Shown: in pieces, positions 22,531-34,504 of the stretch
Numbering within the stretch: position 1 is the stretch's first letter
Layout: every line of letters starts with the position of its first letter
NCBI RefSeq assembly: GCF_038396675.1
Contig: NC_088921.1
Coordinates: 20,172,001 to 20,236,000 of the forward strand
Source of the DNA: Hydra vulgaris
Lineage: Eukaryota > Cnidaria > Hydrozoa > Anthoathecata > Hydridae
Direction of reading: 5' to 3'
Length of the DNA: 64,000 nucleotides
Notes under the pieces: model-generated
What the model was told of the DNA's origin: nothing
What the model saw: the letters and a program-made list of their open reading frames with translations, nothing else
Databases searched by the model: none
Translations under genes and position numbers: made by a program

Positions 22531-23439
22531 ATTTCTTGGAAAAAAAGTGAATAAGCCGTAGTATCTAAGTTAGCTGACATACTCTATAGAACTTCTAAAT
22601 GACCTTTTAGGTAAATAACTTCCCTGGAAGCAGTACAACTGCAATACACTAACTATAGCTTATAACAAATACAACTGCAACTTCACTAACTATAGCTTAC
22701 AAATAAAACATAAAATTATGTAATGTTGATAACTATTTAATTGAAAAAAAAAGAAAAAAATCGAAATGCCTTATGTAATGTAAAGCAATATATTAAAAAA
22801 AAAATCAAATGCAATTACTTTAGAATATATGGTATATAAACCTCTACAATTTAACTCATTAGTTTAACCACTGGTTTACCATTGAGGTCGAAAATTAATT
22901 TGAAAAAATTAAAATAATATACTATTATTATTTAAAACAACAATTTTTAAAATAAAAACCTATACAATTTAATTTAGGATTTATCTATATTTTTTTGGCA
23001 ATGTCAATCAGTATATTTTTATCTAAAGTAAAAAAAAAGATGAAACCATTTAAGAACAAATTTAAAAATATAAATATATATTCAGACACCTTAAATAAAA
23101 GTATAACACAGCATTCTTTTGACATTGTTTTCTATACCATATTTTTTTATTAAAGAGAAAGTATACATATAGATACAGAGAATTATAAAATATACTAAAA
23201 TATACGCAAACTTATGTAAATACACTCACATGTCCACAAATAACAATCTTATTTTATTTAAAGAAAAGGAAACAGGCTATACCAAGAATTTGTACCCTAC
23301 GCAGCATATATATTATAATATTAAACTTTTAAATACAAAACATTTGTTAGAAGAATTATTTAGATATGGTTTTATTAAACTTTGACATTCATAATTTTTC
23401 CCAAAAGAACAATCTTAGTATTTCAAAACAAAATGTTAC

Positions 23440-23880
23440 TAGTGATCCTCTAATTACCGGGAATTTCAATTTCGGGAATATCGGGAATGAAAAAGCTCAT
23501 TCCCGGGAATTACCGTTACCGGGAATGAGCTTTGAAACATTTTTTTCTTTCTAAAACCTGAAAATTTTTAATCAAAAAATACAAAAAACAATACAAAGAA
23601 TTCAAAATTTATGATGTTCTCATCACAAAGACGGTTGCGAACTTTGCTCACAAGAATATTTGCTTCCGAAAAACGACGTTCTGCAGCTACTGATGTTGCT
23701 TGTATTGTCTTCAGTCCCTCGAAAAGTCTATCCAGAGTTGGTGAGCGTACTTTTGTCTTTGCATACATCTGCATCTCTTTTTTGTAGTCAATAACTTTGC
23801 CCGCCTGCTTGTTGGTAACCTCTCTTGAAGCTTTCAAGGCAAGTGTCGATATTATTTTTTCATAATTTTTGGTAAAATTT
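23440..23880 (-). mobile_element. hAT remnant (copy 3) with palindromic terminus
   Basis: A cluster of CCGGGAAT and inverse boxes at 23456-23531 (ATTACCGGGAAT and CATTCCCGGGAATT) has the look of a hAT terminus. It lies next to a hAT dimerisation-domain fragment on the minus strand. The other terminus is not identified. Confidence 0.6.
23568..23837 (-). pseudogene. hAT transposase C-terminal fragment
   Basis: The frame encodes PTLDRLFEGLKTIQATSVAA and then ERRFSEANILVSKVRNRL, the conserved hAT C-terminal dimerisation motif in the form seen in BED-finger transposases. The catalytic core is absent. A different hAT family from copies 1 and 2. Confidence 0.8.
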
Positions 23881-24048
23881 TATGTTGACAATGTTTTCTT
23901 CCACAATTTTTTGTTTTTATTATTGCTAAACCATTATTTACCTAAATACTTAATTGTTATTCAATACAGGTGGGTCGAAAATCCAATAAAATTTATTCCA
24001 AAGTCTCTTTGTAACTTAAGGAAAGTATCTGGTGACTAAGCAATGTAA

Positions 24049-24330
24049 GTATCCATAGCAATTAAATAATCAAAATTTATCACTTTTATAAGAAATGTGA
24101 TCTCATATTGGAACTCATGCCAAATTTAGTGAATATAGCACTCGTAAAATATCTGCAAATACTAAAAATAGGTTGTTGCTGAGCAAAATAATGGTATCCA
24201 TAGCAACGAAATAAAAAAATATTACCTTCATAAAAAGCGCAGATTTGATATTAGTACTCATGCTAATTTTAGTGAATATAGCCCTATTATTAAATTAGCT
24301 ATGAATTTGTCTAGTAAAAGTGAATTCTAG
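24049..24330. repeat. Diverged 145-bp tandem duplication
   Basis: GTATCCATAGCAA occurs at 24049 and 24194. Each is followed by similar text ending in ACTCATGC and then TTTAGTGAATATAGC. Two copies with moderate divergence. Not coding. Confidence 0.75.
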
Positions 24331-24797
24331 CCCACTGTGTGTCACGGAGAAATCTGTCCGTCGGAGTAAACTGTCCGAAAGGACATTATACTCCGGAGCA
24401 GGTTGTCCTACATCGGAGTAAGTGATCCGCTTTGAATAAAGTGAAATTTCATCAGACGAAGTAGCTTTAAAAAGGTTGCGGACGCTTTTAAGTAAGACAA
24501 TTAAAAAAGTAACAAAGGAGAGTAAGTAATTAAGAAAGTAACAAAATAAGAAATTAACAAAAAAAAACTAGGAGACTTTTTAGAGAAAAAGACGTTTTAT
24601 TTTGTATAATTAAAGTGACTTTTAGAAATATTTTCACCATAGTCACCATAGTTCTTATTCGTAAGAGTGTTATAATAATTAGTTCCTGAATTTAGTTATG
24701 ATTTAATAATAATATTTACAGCAATAATAATTACAACAATATTAATAACGTAATAACTAGTTTAATTAGTTTTAGATGATAACTCCTTATAGCGGTC

Positions 24798-24905
24798 ATG
24801 TACTGCATTAAAATAAAACATACTACTAGTATGTTTTATTTTAGTATTTTACTAGTATTACTAGTAATTAGTAATTAGGCAAATATGTTTTATTTTGATG
24901 CAGTA
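24798..24905. repeat. Foldback next to truncated retroelement
   Basis: TACTGCATTAAAATAAAACA near 24800 is inverted near 24885-24905, and the similarity extends outward to the GCTCAAAGGAGCTATC segment of the adjacent retroelement. The core has TACTAGTA-type palindromes. This resembles a 5'-inverted non-LTR insertion, a known outcome of twin priming. Confidence 0.5.
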
Positions 24906-25265
24906 CACCACTGCTCAAAGGAGCTATCCTCTCTAGTTCCATCAACTAAAACTCATTCTCGCTTGACTCGTCATTTATCTGAGTCTCATTTTTTTACTGT
25001 ATTTGTCCCTGCATGCTTATAAAACTTTCATTAGTCTAATTTTTTCCATTGGCAGGGGAGTTGCAAAGGGTTGAAGTGCAGGGGCCCTGCACTTCAACCC
25101 TTCATAACTCACTCCCATCTTCATATTTTCCTGACTCATACAACCTTAAACTTTTTTAAGTCAACCATTTCCTTGCTTTATAACTCTATTATTTTTTCCA
25201 GTAACTCCCAACTTAATAGTTGTAGCTTGCAGCCTTTATGGGAGTGAATTAGAATGAAATAAAAT
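24906..25265 (+). mobile_element. 3' end of CR1/L2-like retroelement (5'-truncated)
   Basis: Collinear with 37600-37925: both contain CTCAAAGGAGCTATC, CTAAAACTCATTCT and a terminal segment AGCCT..GGGAGT.AATTAGAATG. Only the end of the RT-domain ORF and the 3' tail remain. Confidence 0.8.
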
Positions 25266-25321
25266 AAAACTTAGTATATGAAATATATAATGTATATTTT
25301 ATTTATTATAAATGCATTATA

Positions 25322-25487
<166 letters not shown>

Positions 25488-25488
25488 A

Positions 25489-25712
<224 letters not shown>

Positions 25713-26165
25713 CAAATTGTTATCATATTTTTGTTACATTAATTATGAATTTTCAGGAAAAAATGAAGAATAATGAAAGCCCCATCCCAAACCCTCAGTC
25801 GATGTAGCAGCACTTTGCTGCGAGTCATGCTATTTGTTAGTCGATGTATGTACTGAAGCCCCCGGCAGCAGGCTATTTCAGTGTGATGTCAGAGTGCTCA
25901 TCTTAACTAGCAATTTAAGTTATATATATAAATAGTTTACAAAAATTATTAAATATTTTATCAATAAATTACTATTAATAATTTTAATTATATTAAATTT
26001 GAATATATAGTTACTACAAATAATAGTAATTGTAATATTATAGTATTTTGATAAAGACATATCATAATAGTATTATGATGTTGTTCTTTTTCTTATTTTG
26101 GTATCTATTTGTATGTGTGTGAGTTCATTTTAAGTTGTGATTGTCATAAGGTTTTATATCAGATT

Positions 26166-26220
26166 TAAAATCAAATAATCATCTTACTTGTACTACAAGT
26201 AAGATAGTTGTTTGATTTTA
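26166..26220. repeat. 25-bp-arm hairpin
   Basis: Arms 26166-26190 and 26196-26220, loop TACTA, with two mismatches. The arms include ATCTTACTTG. Confidence 0.85.
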
Positions 26221-26399
26221 CAAGTTGTAGCTAGTTTATGATAAATAAGCTAGAAATTTAGGTTAAATTAAATTTTAATTAAATTAATTTAGTTTTAATT
26301 AAATTAACTAATTAAATTAGCTTAAAGAGTAGTATTAGCTTGAAATGTAGCATTAGCTTAAAAAGTAGTACTAGCTTAAAGAGTAGCATTAGTTTAAAG

Positions 26400-26457
26400 A
26401 GTTCTTCTTCTTCTTCTTCTTCTTCTTCTTCTTCTTCTTCTTCTTCTTCTTCTTCAT
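26400..26457. repeat. (TTC)n microsatellite
   Basis: About 18 TTC units. It is preceded by four loose copies of AGCTTAAAGAGTAG-like text (26320-26400). Confidence 0.95.
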
Positions 26458-27550
26458 ATTTATACTTATTTTGTCTATAATATTATTTATGTTGGAGCTT
26501 TATTTATTTATTTGAATTTATTTATTATTTTTATTTATGCTTAGAGCTTTATTTATTTATTTATGCTTGGAGTTAGAAGAAGTTTTTTGTTATAAGGTTT
26601 CAAAGACTTTAAAAAGTTTTTGAATTGTTTTTATTTTATTATTAAATAATTATATTTTAAAAAATAATTCTTTTTTATTACTTTTTTTCATTGGATTATT
26701 ATTGCCATTATTTTATTTTAAGTTGCCTACTGTTGAAATATGGTTTTCATTTAGTAAACTTCCATGAACTTAAGTTTACTTTATTAATCATTTGCCAACA
26801 CTTAAGGAAAAATTGAATTCAACTCAATAAAGATAGAATTAGTTTTATTTTCAGGTAACATTGCAAAATATGATTTAACTGTAGTTAAGTAATACCTTAT
26901 TGCTGTTTTGTACCATTTTTTATTTACAGTAATAACTTTTGCTATACTGTAATGTTATTGTGATAATTTGTTGTGTTGTAGATTTTAACTACTTTTAACG
27001 TACTCTTATAAATAGTGTATAACTACAATAATATGTCTGTGGTACTATTTCTTAAACCTCACAAAGTATACTATATCTAATCAAATAAACATATCATTGT
27101 TGTTTATGCAGTTGTGTTTCATTAATGGAACGGTTTATTTAATACAATAGTGACAAGCTAAAGCAGTTTCCAACTGCTCTAGCTTATTATTATTGTTGTT
27201 TAAAAATAAGTACTGATTTTTTTAATTATAAAATTATCTTATTCTTGTAATTGTTTCAGTTGGTTATTTTATTTTCATCGTTATTTGATTCATTAATATT
27301 ATTAGCTGGTATTTACTTGAACTTTTCATAAATGACCTACATTATTAGATTTTTTTGTCAAAATGTATAGTTTGGTTGACAAAAGTCAACCAGTTTGGTT
27401 TTTTTTTAAAAACTTACTTTAGTTTCTTAAATAAAATGAATGAAGTAAATGATGAAAAAGAAGAACAAGTATTTCTTAATCTTATTATTTACTTTACTAA
27501 AGGGGTCTATCCCGACACTCCCAACGAAAAGAGAATTATGAGAAATCAAG
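26458..27550. other. AT-rich DNA
   Basis: No gene is recognised. The 67-residue frame at 27355-27558 has no domain and runs into the pogo-like MITE. Confidence 0.4.
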
Positions 27551-27552
27551 TA

Positions 27553-27725
27553 CAGTAAAATCTCTCTAATTTGAATTTTATAGGGGAAAACAAAAGTTCA
27601 AATTATAGAGATTTTCGAATTAAAGAAAGTTGATTTTTCTTATACGCATTTCACGGTGACTTTGCATTTAATCAAACAATGGAGGTTTTCGAATTAAGGA
27701 GATTCGAATTAGAGAGATTGTACTG
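27553..27725. mobile_element. pogo/Tigger-like MITE, 173 bp
   Basis: TIRs CAGTAAAATCTCTCTAATTT (27553) and the inverse CAGTACAATCTCTCTAATTC (ending 27725), flanked by TA on both sides (27551-27552 and 27726-27727). Internal TTCGAATTA boxes recur. The TIR style and TA duplication fit non-autonomous pogo-type elements. No coding capacity. Confidence 0.88.
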
Positions 27726-27727
27726 TA

Positions 27728-28979
27728 TAATCATTTTTTAAGGTGTAAGTAAATGTTTCAATTCTAATTAAAAAAATCAAATGATTTAAACCATATATTT
27801 AAGAAAGGAGTTTTTATTTAATTTTTTCTTTGTAATTTTCTTTTTATTTAAATACATTAAAAATGTTTTTTTATTATTTTTAATAAAAATCATCTATAGG
27901 GAAATTAAAGTAAAAGTAACATATTAATAAATAAAATAAACATATCAAAAATAAATGTATTTGTAACTTTATATCTTTGATTTATACAAATCATATAAAC
28001 GGAACTTACAGTGTTTCAATTTATGTTTCTTTGCAAGACACAAAAGTTTTGTGCGTTTTAATTGTGACTAATTTTTTATGTGTTTTCCAGGTTTAGAATG
28101 AAAGGTAATCAATTAAAATATATGACAAAGAAGGGTTTGTGGGTTGAGATTATTTTTACCAAAGAGCAGAAAAAATAAATTATTTATTTTTGTCATAGTG
28201 AACATCTTACTTGTCACCTTTGAAGAACAAGCACTACAAGGTTTCAAAACTTTTTTACTGGCCTTGAAATAGTCGATAAAAAATTTTCTATCAAAATGGC
28301 AGATCTAAGCAGTTAAAGCAAAAAGAAAAAATCCATTTTTTATTTAAGATAATTGTTCAAAACTTAAAATATTATCATGAGTTTTCTGTAATTCTGCTAC
28401 AGTCCCTCAAGTAATTGTTAAAAAGCTTACCCTGAAAATTTCAAGTTTTTATTTTCAATTTTATGTTGTGCACGAGGTCGGAAAAAATAATTCAGTTGAA
28501 ATAACATTTAAGAAACATATATTAGTAATAAATGTTGCAAAAGTTAATTAAGTACTAAATAAATTGAAATAAAGGTTGCAAAAACAGTTAGGTATTGAAT
28601 ATAAAACCTAGTTAACTAAAAAGTCAGGAAATTGCCGTTGCTAGGGGCGTTGCTATAGAAGCTGAAAAAACTTCACTTAAAAAAAATCAATTACACCTAT
28701 AATATTGAATTTAAATGTATATATATTCTGAACCTAGAATAAATTTTAAACAAGATAACATAAAAAACATAATTTTTATTTTTTAGTATTTTTAACTTAA
28801 ACCTTCAATGTCAGTGTTGACATATTTTTTATTTTTTAAAACTTTCAAACAGGTAAAAAACGAACTTGTGAACTAAAAAGCTTCAGGTTTATTTATATGA
28901 GTTCCATGACGCATAATACTACTATGTTAGTTATAAAAATATTATGCTTAGTATAAGTATAAAGTATAACTTTCTCACT
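27728..28979. other. AT-rich DNA
   Basis: No gene or element boundary is recognised. Confidence 0.4.
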
Positions 28980-28984
28980 TAGTA

Positions 28985-29240
28985 TAAAGTCTTAAAGTTT
29001 TCTTTATGCCTCATAATTTCTTGATGACAAGACCGTCGGTCTTCTGCAAGTTTTCCGCGTTCTTTGAAGTAATTTCTAATACTTTACAGTTTTACTTTAT
29101 ATATTTTTTTGTATAACGTAACTTTGTAATTTTTTATTTTTTATTTTATTTACTCTGTAAAGATTCTATTATATTTTACGAATTTGTAAGGATTAAAGAA
29201 CAAAAAAAATTTGAATAAAAAAAAATAATAATAATAATAC
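28985..29240 (+). mobile_element. Retroelement 3' tail
   Basis: Text from TTCTTGATGACAAGAC to AGGATTAAAGAACAAAA is repeated, with a large internal gap, at 32533-32612. It ends in A-rich sequence followed by AAT repeats, as a poly(A)-type non-LTR 3' end would. No open frame remains. Confidence 0.65.
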
Positions 29241-29482
29241 GCGAGTTCTCAACCATCGTTAAAACAAACGCTAAAATACATTGAGTAGTCCGGAATAAAT
29301 TATCCGCCAAAAAGTAGGATAGTTTACTTCAACGTAGGACAGTTAGTTCCGGAGTAAATTGTCCTAGACTGAAAGATAGGACAAACTAGGACGATCTATT
29401 CTGGAGTAAAATGTCCGACCGGAGAACTTACTCCGCGGACAGTTTTCTCCGTGACAGTACCATTTGCTCGGTTTTTTTATTA

Positions 29483-29689
29483 AGGGATTGTCCATAAATT
29501 ACTCCACGCAAAATATATTTAAAAACAAAAGTCGGAGATATTAAACTCTTTTACGCGGCGATTTCCATTAAACTTAATGGGCTACTTTAATTTTTTATCT
29601 AAATTAAGACTCTCCAGGACAAAATTTTTTATCTTATTTTGTTTTGTTTATTGTGAAAGTTTGCGTTAGGTAATTTAAGGACAATCCCT
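29483..29689. mobile_element. MITE, 207 bp
   Basis: TIRs AGGGATTGTCCATAAATTAC (29483) and the inverse AGGGATTGTCCTTAAATTAC (ending 29689). Similarity continues inward for about ten more bases. No clear target duplication and no coding capacity. The superfamily is not assigned. Confidence 0.8.
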
Positions 29690-30372
29690 AAACAGAAAAA
29701 AAAAGCAAAATATTCAAACTGATTAAATCTATTGCTTTTATTGGTTACGTGCTCTTTGTTTTTTCTTTGCTGTTGTAATTATTTGGTAGCAATTTGGTGT
29801 ATAATGTATGGTTAAAAATAGCGAAGCTAAAATAATAATAACGGATAACTTTATATGCGTGCGTGATAACTTATTGCATCCCGTGCAGATGTACCACGGC
29901 GGGCAGAGGCGTCCTAAGGAGGAGGGGGGTGTTTAACCTCCCTACCGAATTTATTAGTCAGCATATTGGACACTGGAGTCCGCAAAATTGGATCTATAGT
30001 CGGCAGTTGGCAAATGACAATTGTTGGTCTAATATTTTAAGTCCTGAGATAGTTGCATTTTACTATGCTAAATTATTCAAAGATGATTTAATAACTAAAA
30101 AATCTTTAATAACTAAAAAATCTTAATTATAAAACTTTAAAAATTGTAAGCAAATGCAGTTACAAGTTTTATCTATTATTAACATAATAAAATAATAAAA
30201 GGTTTTATCTACTAATAGATAAAACTTGTAACTGCGTTCGCAATCTTTTTTTCTTTTTTTTAAGACAATATTGTCTTTAAAATGAAAAATTGCGACGTTT
30301 GAAAAATTAAAAAATTGATAAAAAATGATCTGTTATAATTGTTCCTTATAATTTTGATAATCATAGTAACTT
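29690..30372. other. Spacer with a GC-richer patch
   Basis: About 29865-30000 is unusually GC-rich for this window and lies in an 87-residue frame (29863-30126). No domain is recognised. It may be a transposon or gene fragment. An inverted pair around AGTTACAAGTTTTATCTA occurs at about 30160 and 30220. Confidence 0.4.
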
Positions 30373-30450
30373 CCTAGTGGGCATACGTTGTCCGGAAGAC
30401 ATCCGTGAGACGTCCCGCGGAGGTCCCCCGGACGATGCGTGCCCACTGGG
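30373..30450. mobile_element. GC-rich foldback/MITE, 78 bp
   Basis: Inverted ends CCTAGTGGGCATACGTTGTC (30373) and CCCAGTGGGCACGCATCGTC (inverse, ending 30450). The loop contains GACGTCC- and GGTCCC-type boxes. It is strikingly GC-rich against an AT-rich background. Probably a tiny non-autonomous element. Confidence 0.7.
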
Positions 30451-30709
30451 ATACATCTTTTTTTATATTTCACTCTCTCAATTGAAAAAAAAACTGACGT
30501 ACTAAAATGGAAACGTCCTTTAGATTTTCTAAAAACAGTTGTTTTGTTTTTAGAAAATTCTAAGAACTTTAGGTTTTCTATAAACAGTAGATTTCTATAT
30601 GCTTAACACAGAATGTAACCTGGATTTCTATATACTTAACCTTGGACACAAAAACTCCGCATACAATTTATTTATATTAATACTTTTTTAGATACTACAA
30701 TAAACATTT

Positions 30710-32300
30710 CCCTGTAACAAGGCTCTTGGGATAGACGACATTTGTAGCTATATAGTTGTAAATGTGTTTCCGGTGATAAAACAACCAATCTATGAAATAT
30801 TTAAATCTTCAATTATTACAGGATCTGTACCTAATAAATTAAAAATAGCTAAGGTAATACCAATATTAAAAATCGGGGATTCATTTATACTAAATAACTA
30901 CAGACCTATCTCAGTTCTTCCTGTATTTTCAAAACTTTTAGAGCGTAATATACAATAAGCTGTATAAATATCCAGCAAATAACAAAATCCTAAATGAAAA
31001 ACAGTTTGGCCTCCAAAAGTAACATTCAACCGAACACGCAATTTTGTTATCTTATAAATAATATAAATGACTCCTTTGAAAACAAAAAATACGTCCTTGG
31101 AGTCTTTGTTGATTTATCTAAAATATGGGATAAAAGGTATTGCACTAAACTGGTTCAAAATTTTTTTCTAGACAGAAAACAATGCGTGAAACTCATGAAA
31201 ATAGATTATCAAAATTACTCAAAATAAAATGCGGTGTACCCCAAGGTTCCATTCTTGCACCTCTTTTGTTTTTAATATATACAAATGATCTTCCTAAAGC
31301 CTTAAATAAGTTGGATGTCATAATGTTTGCAGACGAAACTAATTTATTTTATGCATCCTCATTAATTACAAAATTTTATGAAACTACAAATACTAAATTG
31401 AAAAAATAAACAGTTGGTTAAAATTATCGATAAACACAAAATAAATCAAGTACATTCTTTTTCATTCTAACCTTATAAAAATACCTCCCAATTTAACTTC
31501 GCTGAATAAAGATACTGAAGAAATCGAGAGAACCCTAGCAACTAAATTTCTAGGGGTACTTATTGATGAGAACATCTCATGGAAATCACATATAGATATA
31601 TAAAATACCAAAGTATCAAAAAACATTGGTATCTTTTACAAAGCTATTTCTATACTGTCTCCTGATAGTTTGAAGTTTCTATACTTCTCGTTCATACAAA
31701 GCTACTACATATACGCTAACGTTGCATGGGCGAGTACTCATAAATCTAAACTAACCACAATATATCGAAAACAAAAACATGCTGCAAGAAAAGTTTTTAA
31801 TAAGTATAGACTCTCGCATGCTCAGCCACTTTTAAAAAATTTGAAAGCATTAAATGTATATCAAATCAATATATTCCAAAGTTTGTTATTAATGCTCAAA
31901 TATAAACTTGGACTTGTTCCTTCTCACTTTTCAAAGAATTTCTTCTAAAATAGCAAAAATAGATACTATACCAGAGGAACAAGATACTTCAACGTACCTT
32001 TTAAAAAATAAATCTTTCGCGCTTTTCCATTTCGTACCGTGGTCCTTGTCTATATAACAAACTAATATCCAAAAATACTCAACTGGAAAAATCGAATTAC
32101 TTAAATACTGTGAAAGCGTTATTAAAAGATTTCAGTTTAAACACTAACAACTTTATGAATTTTTATTAACCCCAATTTATTTAAAACTATGTATAAAACT
32201 AACTTTGTTCCGAAACCAATGTAAACTCTAATAACTCTGAATAACTCAAAAACAGCAACAACAACAAAAAACAAAAAACAAAAAAAAAAAAAAAAAAATA
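30710..32300 (+). pseudogene. CR1/jockey-like reverse transcriptase relic, copy 2
   Basis: RT domain in pieces: NKALGIDDI and VPNKLKIAKVIPILK then NNYRPISVLPVFSKLLER (30720-30953), KQFG and VFVDLSK (motif A region, 30990-31115), CGVPQGSILAPLLFLIYTND (motif B, about 31210-31290), and MFADETNLFY (motif C, normally FADD; the second Asp is Glu). C-terminal part at 31670-31948 (YIYANVAWASTHKSKLTTIY, SHAQPLLKNLKALNVYQ). Several frameshifts and stops. The 5' end including the endonuclease is missing and the 3' end runs into A-rich sequence at about 32280. This is a dead, 5'-truncated insertion. Confidence 0.9.
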
Positions 32301-32532
32301 GGCTTATTTATCAAAACGTCAACGACTATATATTAACTATTTAGAAAATCTTTTACCTAATTATATTTTTTTGTTTTTAAATAAAATTAAAAAAATATAA
32401 AAACTTTTTTTTGTCTGCATTCTTTTTTTTTTGCGTTTTGCATTTTTATTTCCATTCTGCCGAAACTGATAGCATTATTTTTTAAAATATAAACTTATTT
32501 TAAATTGAAGCATCCAAAATACTTTTAACACA

Positions 32533-32612
32533 TAGCGGTTTCTTGATGACAAGACTCTGTAAAGATTCTATTATATATTACGAATTTGTTAAGATTAAAG
32601 AACAAAAAATTA
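32533..32612 (+). mobile_element. Retroelement 3' tail, internally deleted
   Basis: Matches the tail at 28985-29240 but joins TGATGACAAGAC directly to TCTGTAAAGATTCTATTATA, lacking the middle of that copy. Confidence 0.65.
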
Positions 32613-32994
32613 CAAAAAACAGCAACATGTTAGTTAAAAAAGAATTAAGTAAGTTAGGGTTATTGGCAGGCAATTTAAAAATAGTATGAAACTTTAACAA
32701 AATTTAAAGATGCAAATTTTAAACTAACGGATTAACCGTCATAAAACGGAGATTTATAGGGGTAGGCGAATTGTAGTGCACATACATTGAGTGAGGGTTT
32801 GGATTCAGCCAGGTTGTCTTGTACTTAAAAGATTAAATTGTTCACACAAACGGTTTAGTTATTAAGATAAATTAATTGTAATATGACACCCAATAAATAG
32901 AAAAGATTTTTCACTGAGTTTTATATTATTAACCAAGTAGTTGTGTATACAAAAAAGTATAAATTTATTAAACAATCTCAATAAATCGTTTTAG

Positions 32995-33062
32995 GCTGAC
33001 AAACTCTCACTCGATGTAGATAAGACAAAATCTACTATATTCCATAAAAAATCACAAGACCC
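32995..33062 (+). pseudogene. Reverse transcriptase fragment
   Basis: The frame reads ADKLSLDVDKTKSTIFHKKS, matching the segment after the catalytic motif C of CR1/jockey-like RTs (NKLSLNVDKTK). Only about 22 residues remain. Confidence 0.7.
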
Positions 33063-33604
<542 letters not shown>

Positions 33605-33758
33605 AAGTGAAATGTAAGCTTATGTAATTTAAATTAATTTTATATAAATTATTTTTCATAACTATTTAAAAAAACTACTATACAAAAAAAAAATTTTAAA
33701 CTTTTATGTTGTTGTTAGTAAAATATCCCTAAACTTCGTATTTATAACATAAAGAAAT

Positions 33759-33829
33759 AAATGTAACTTCGTATTGTCCAGTTATTTCTATATAACATAT
33801 AGAAATAACCGACACAAGAAGTTATATTT
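33759..33829. repeat. About 34-bp-arm hairpin
   Basis: Arms 33759-33793 and 33797-33829 with several mismatches and a tiny loop. They contain GTTATTTCTATAT and its inverse. Confidence 0.75.
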
Positions 33830-34385
33830 GTTTGAGCCCCTAAAATACCGCAAATAATACGTATAAAGTACGTATTCACATGTATAAATTCAAATCAAAA
33901 GAATTAAAAATAAAGTTAAAAAAAGTACATACAGTTAAAAAAAAATACATACAACACTCTCCCATGGAAGACCTCTTTGGAACGGCACTGGCTCTAATAT
34001 TGTTACTGAGAATGTAATGATTAAAAATATTTTAGAAAGGAGTCTCTAATTCAGTAATTATTTATGACATTTTTACTTCAACACTTATTACTTATTAATA
34101 CGTTTAGAATTTTAATATTATATATTAGTATGTGAAAAGAAAAGACACACCTTAACTGATTGAAATAAGTTTAGCAAGTTTGTTCTTAACCAATAATGTT
34201 ATTGTTTATACATGCAGCTATGGAAGTAGATGTTGTATAAAGAGTATACTCACTATTTGTAACTATAACAATATGGTGGGCAAAGGCACTCTATTTCTAA
34301 TAAACAAGATTAAATAATTTTTAATTAATTATAAAAATAAACATTACTGGTAAGGAAGAAGGCGTAAACTTACTGGTAAAATGCT
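33830..34385. other. AT-rich spacer
   Basis: Nothing recognised. Confidence 0.4.
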
Positions 34386-34441
34386 ATTTTACGGTGTTCT
34401 GAGGTAGAACCGTAGGATTCTACCACAGAACACCGTAAAAT
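34386..34441. repeat. 24-bp-arm hairpin (first of a pair)
   Basis: Arms 34386-34409 and 34418-34441, around ACGGTGTTCTG and its inverse, with an 8-bp loop. One mismatch. Confidence 0.85.
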
Positions 34442-34446
34442 TAAAG

Positions 34447-34504
34447 GAAAATGGACGAACTATTTTTAAAACGTTCTCGTTTTAAAAATAGTTAGTCCAT
34501 TTCT
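34447..34504. repeat. 27-bp-arm hairpin (second of a pair)
   Basis: Starts 5 bp after the previous hairpin. The arms contain ATGGACGAACTATTTTTAAA and its near-inverse, with a 4-bp loop. Confidence 0.85.

Larger units (their letters stand above)
21185..23440. other. AT-rich DNA with small relics
   Basis: No intact gene is seen. It contains the 20-bp triplet repeat at 21718 and a short coding relic at 22385-22530, annotated separately. The remainder is A/T-rich without recognisable elements. Confidence 0.4.
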
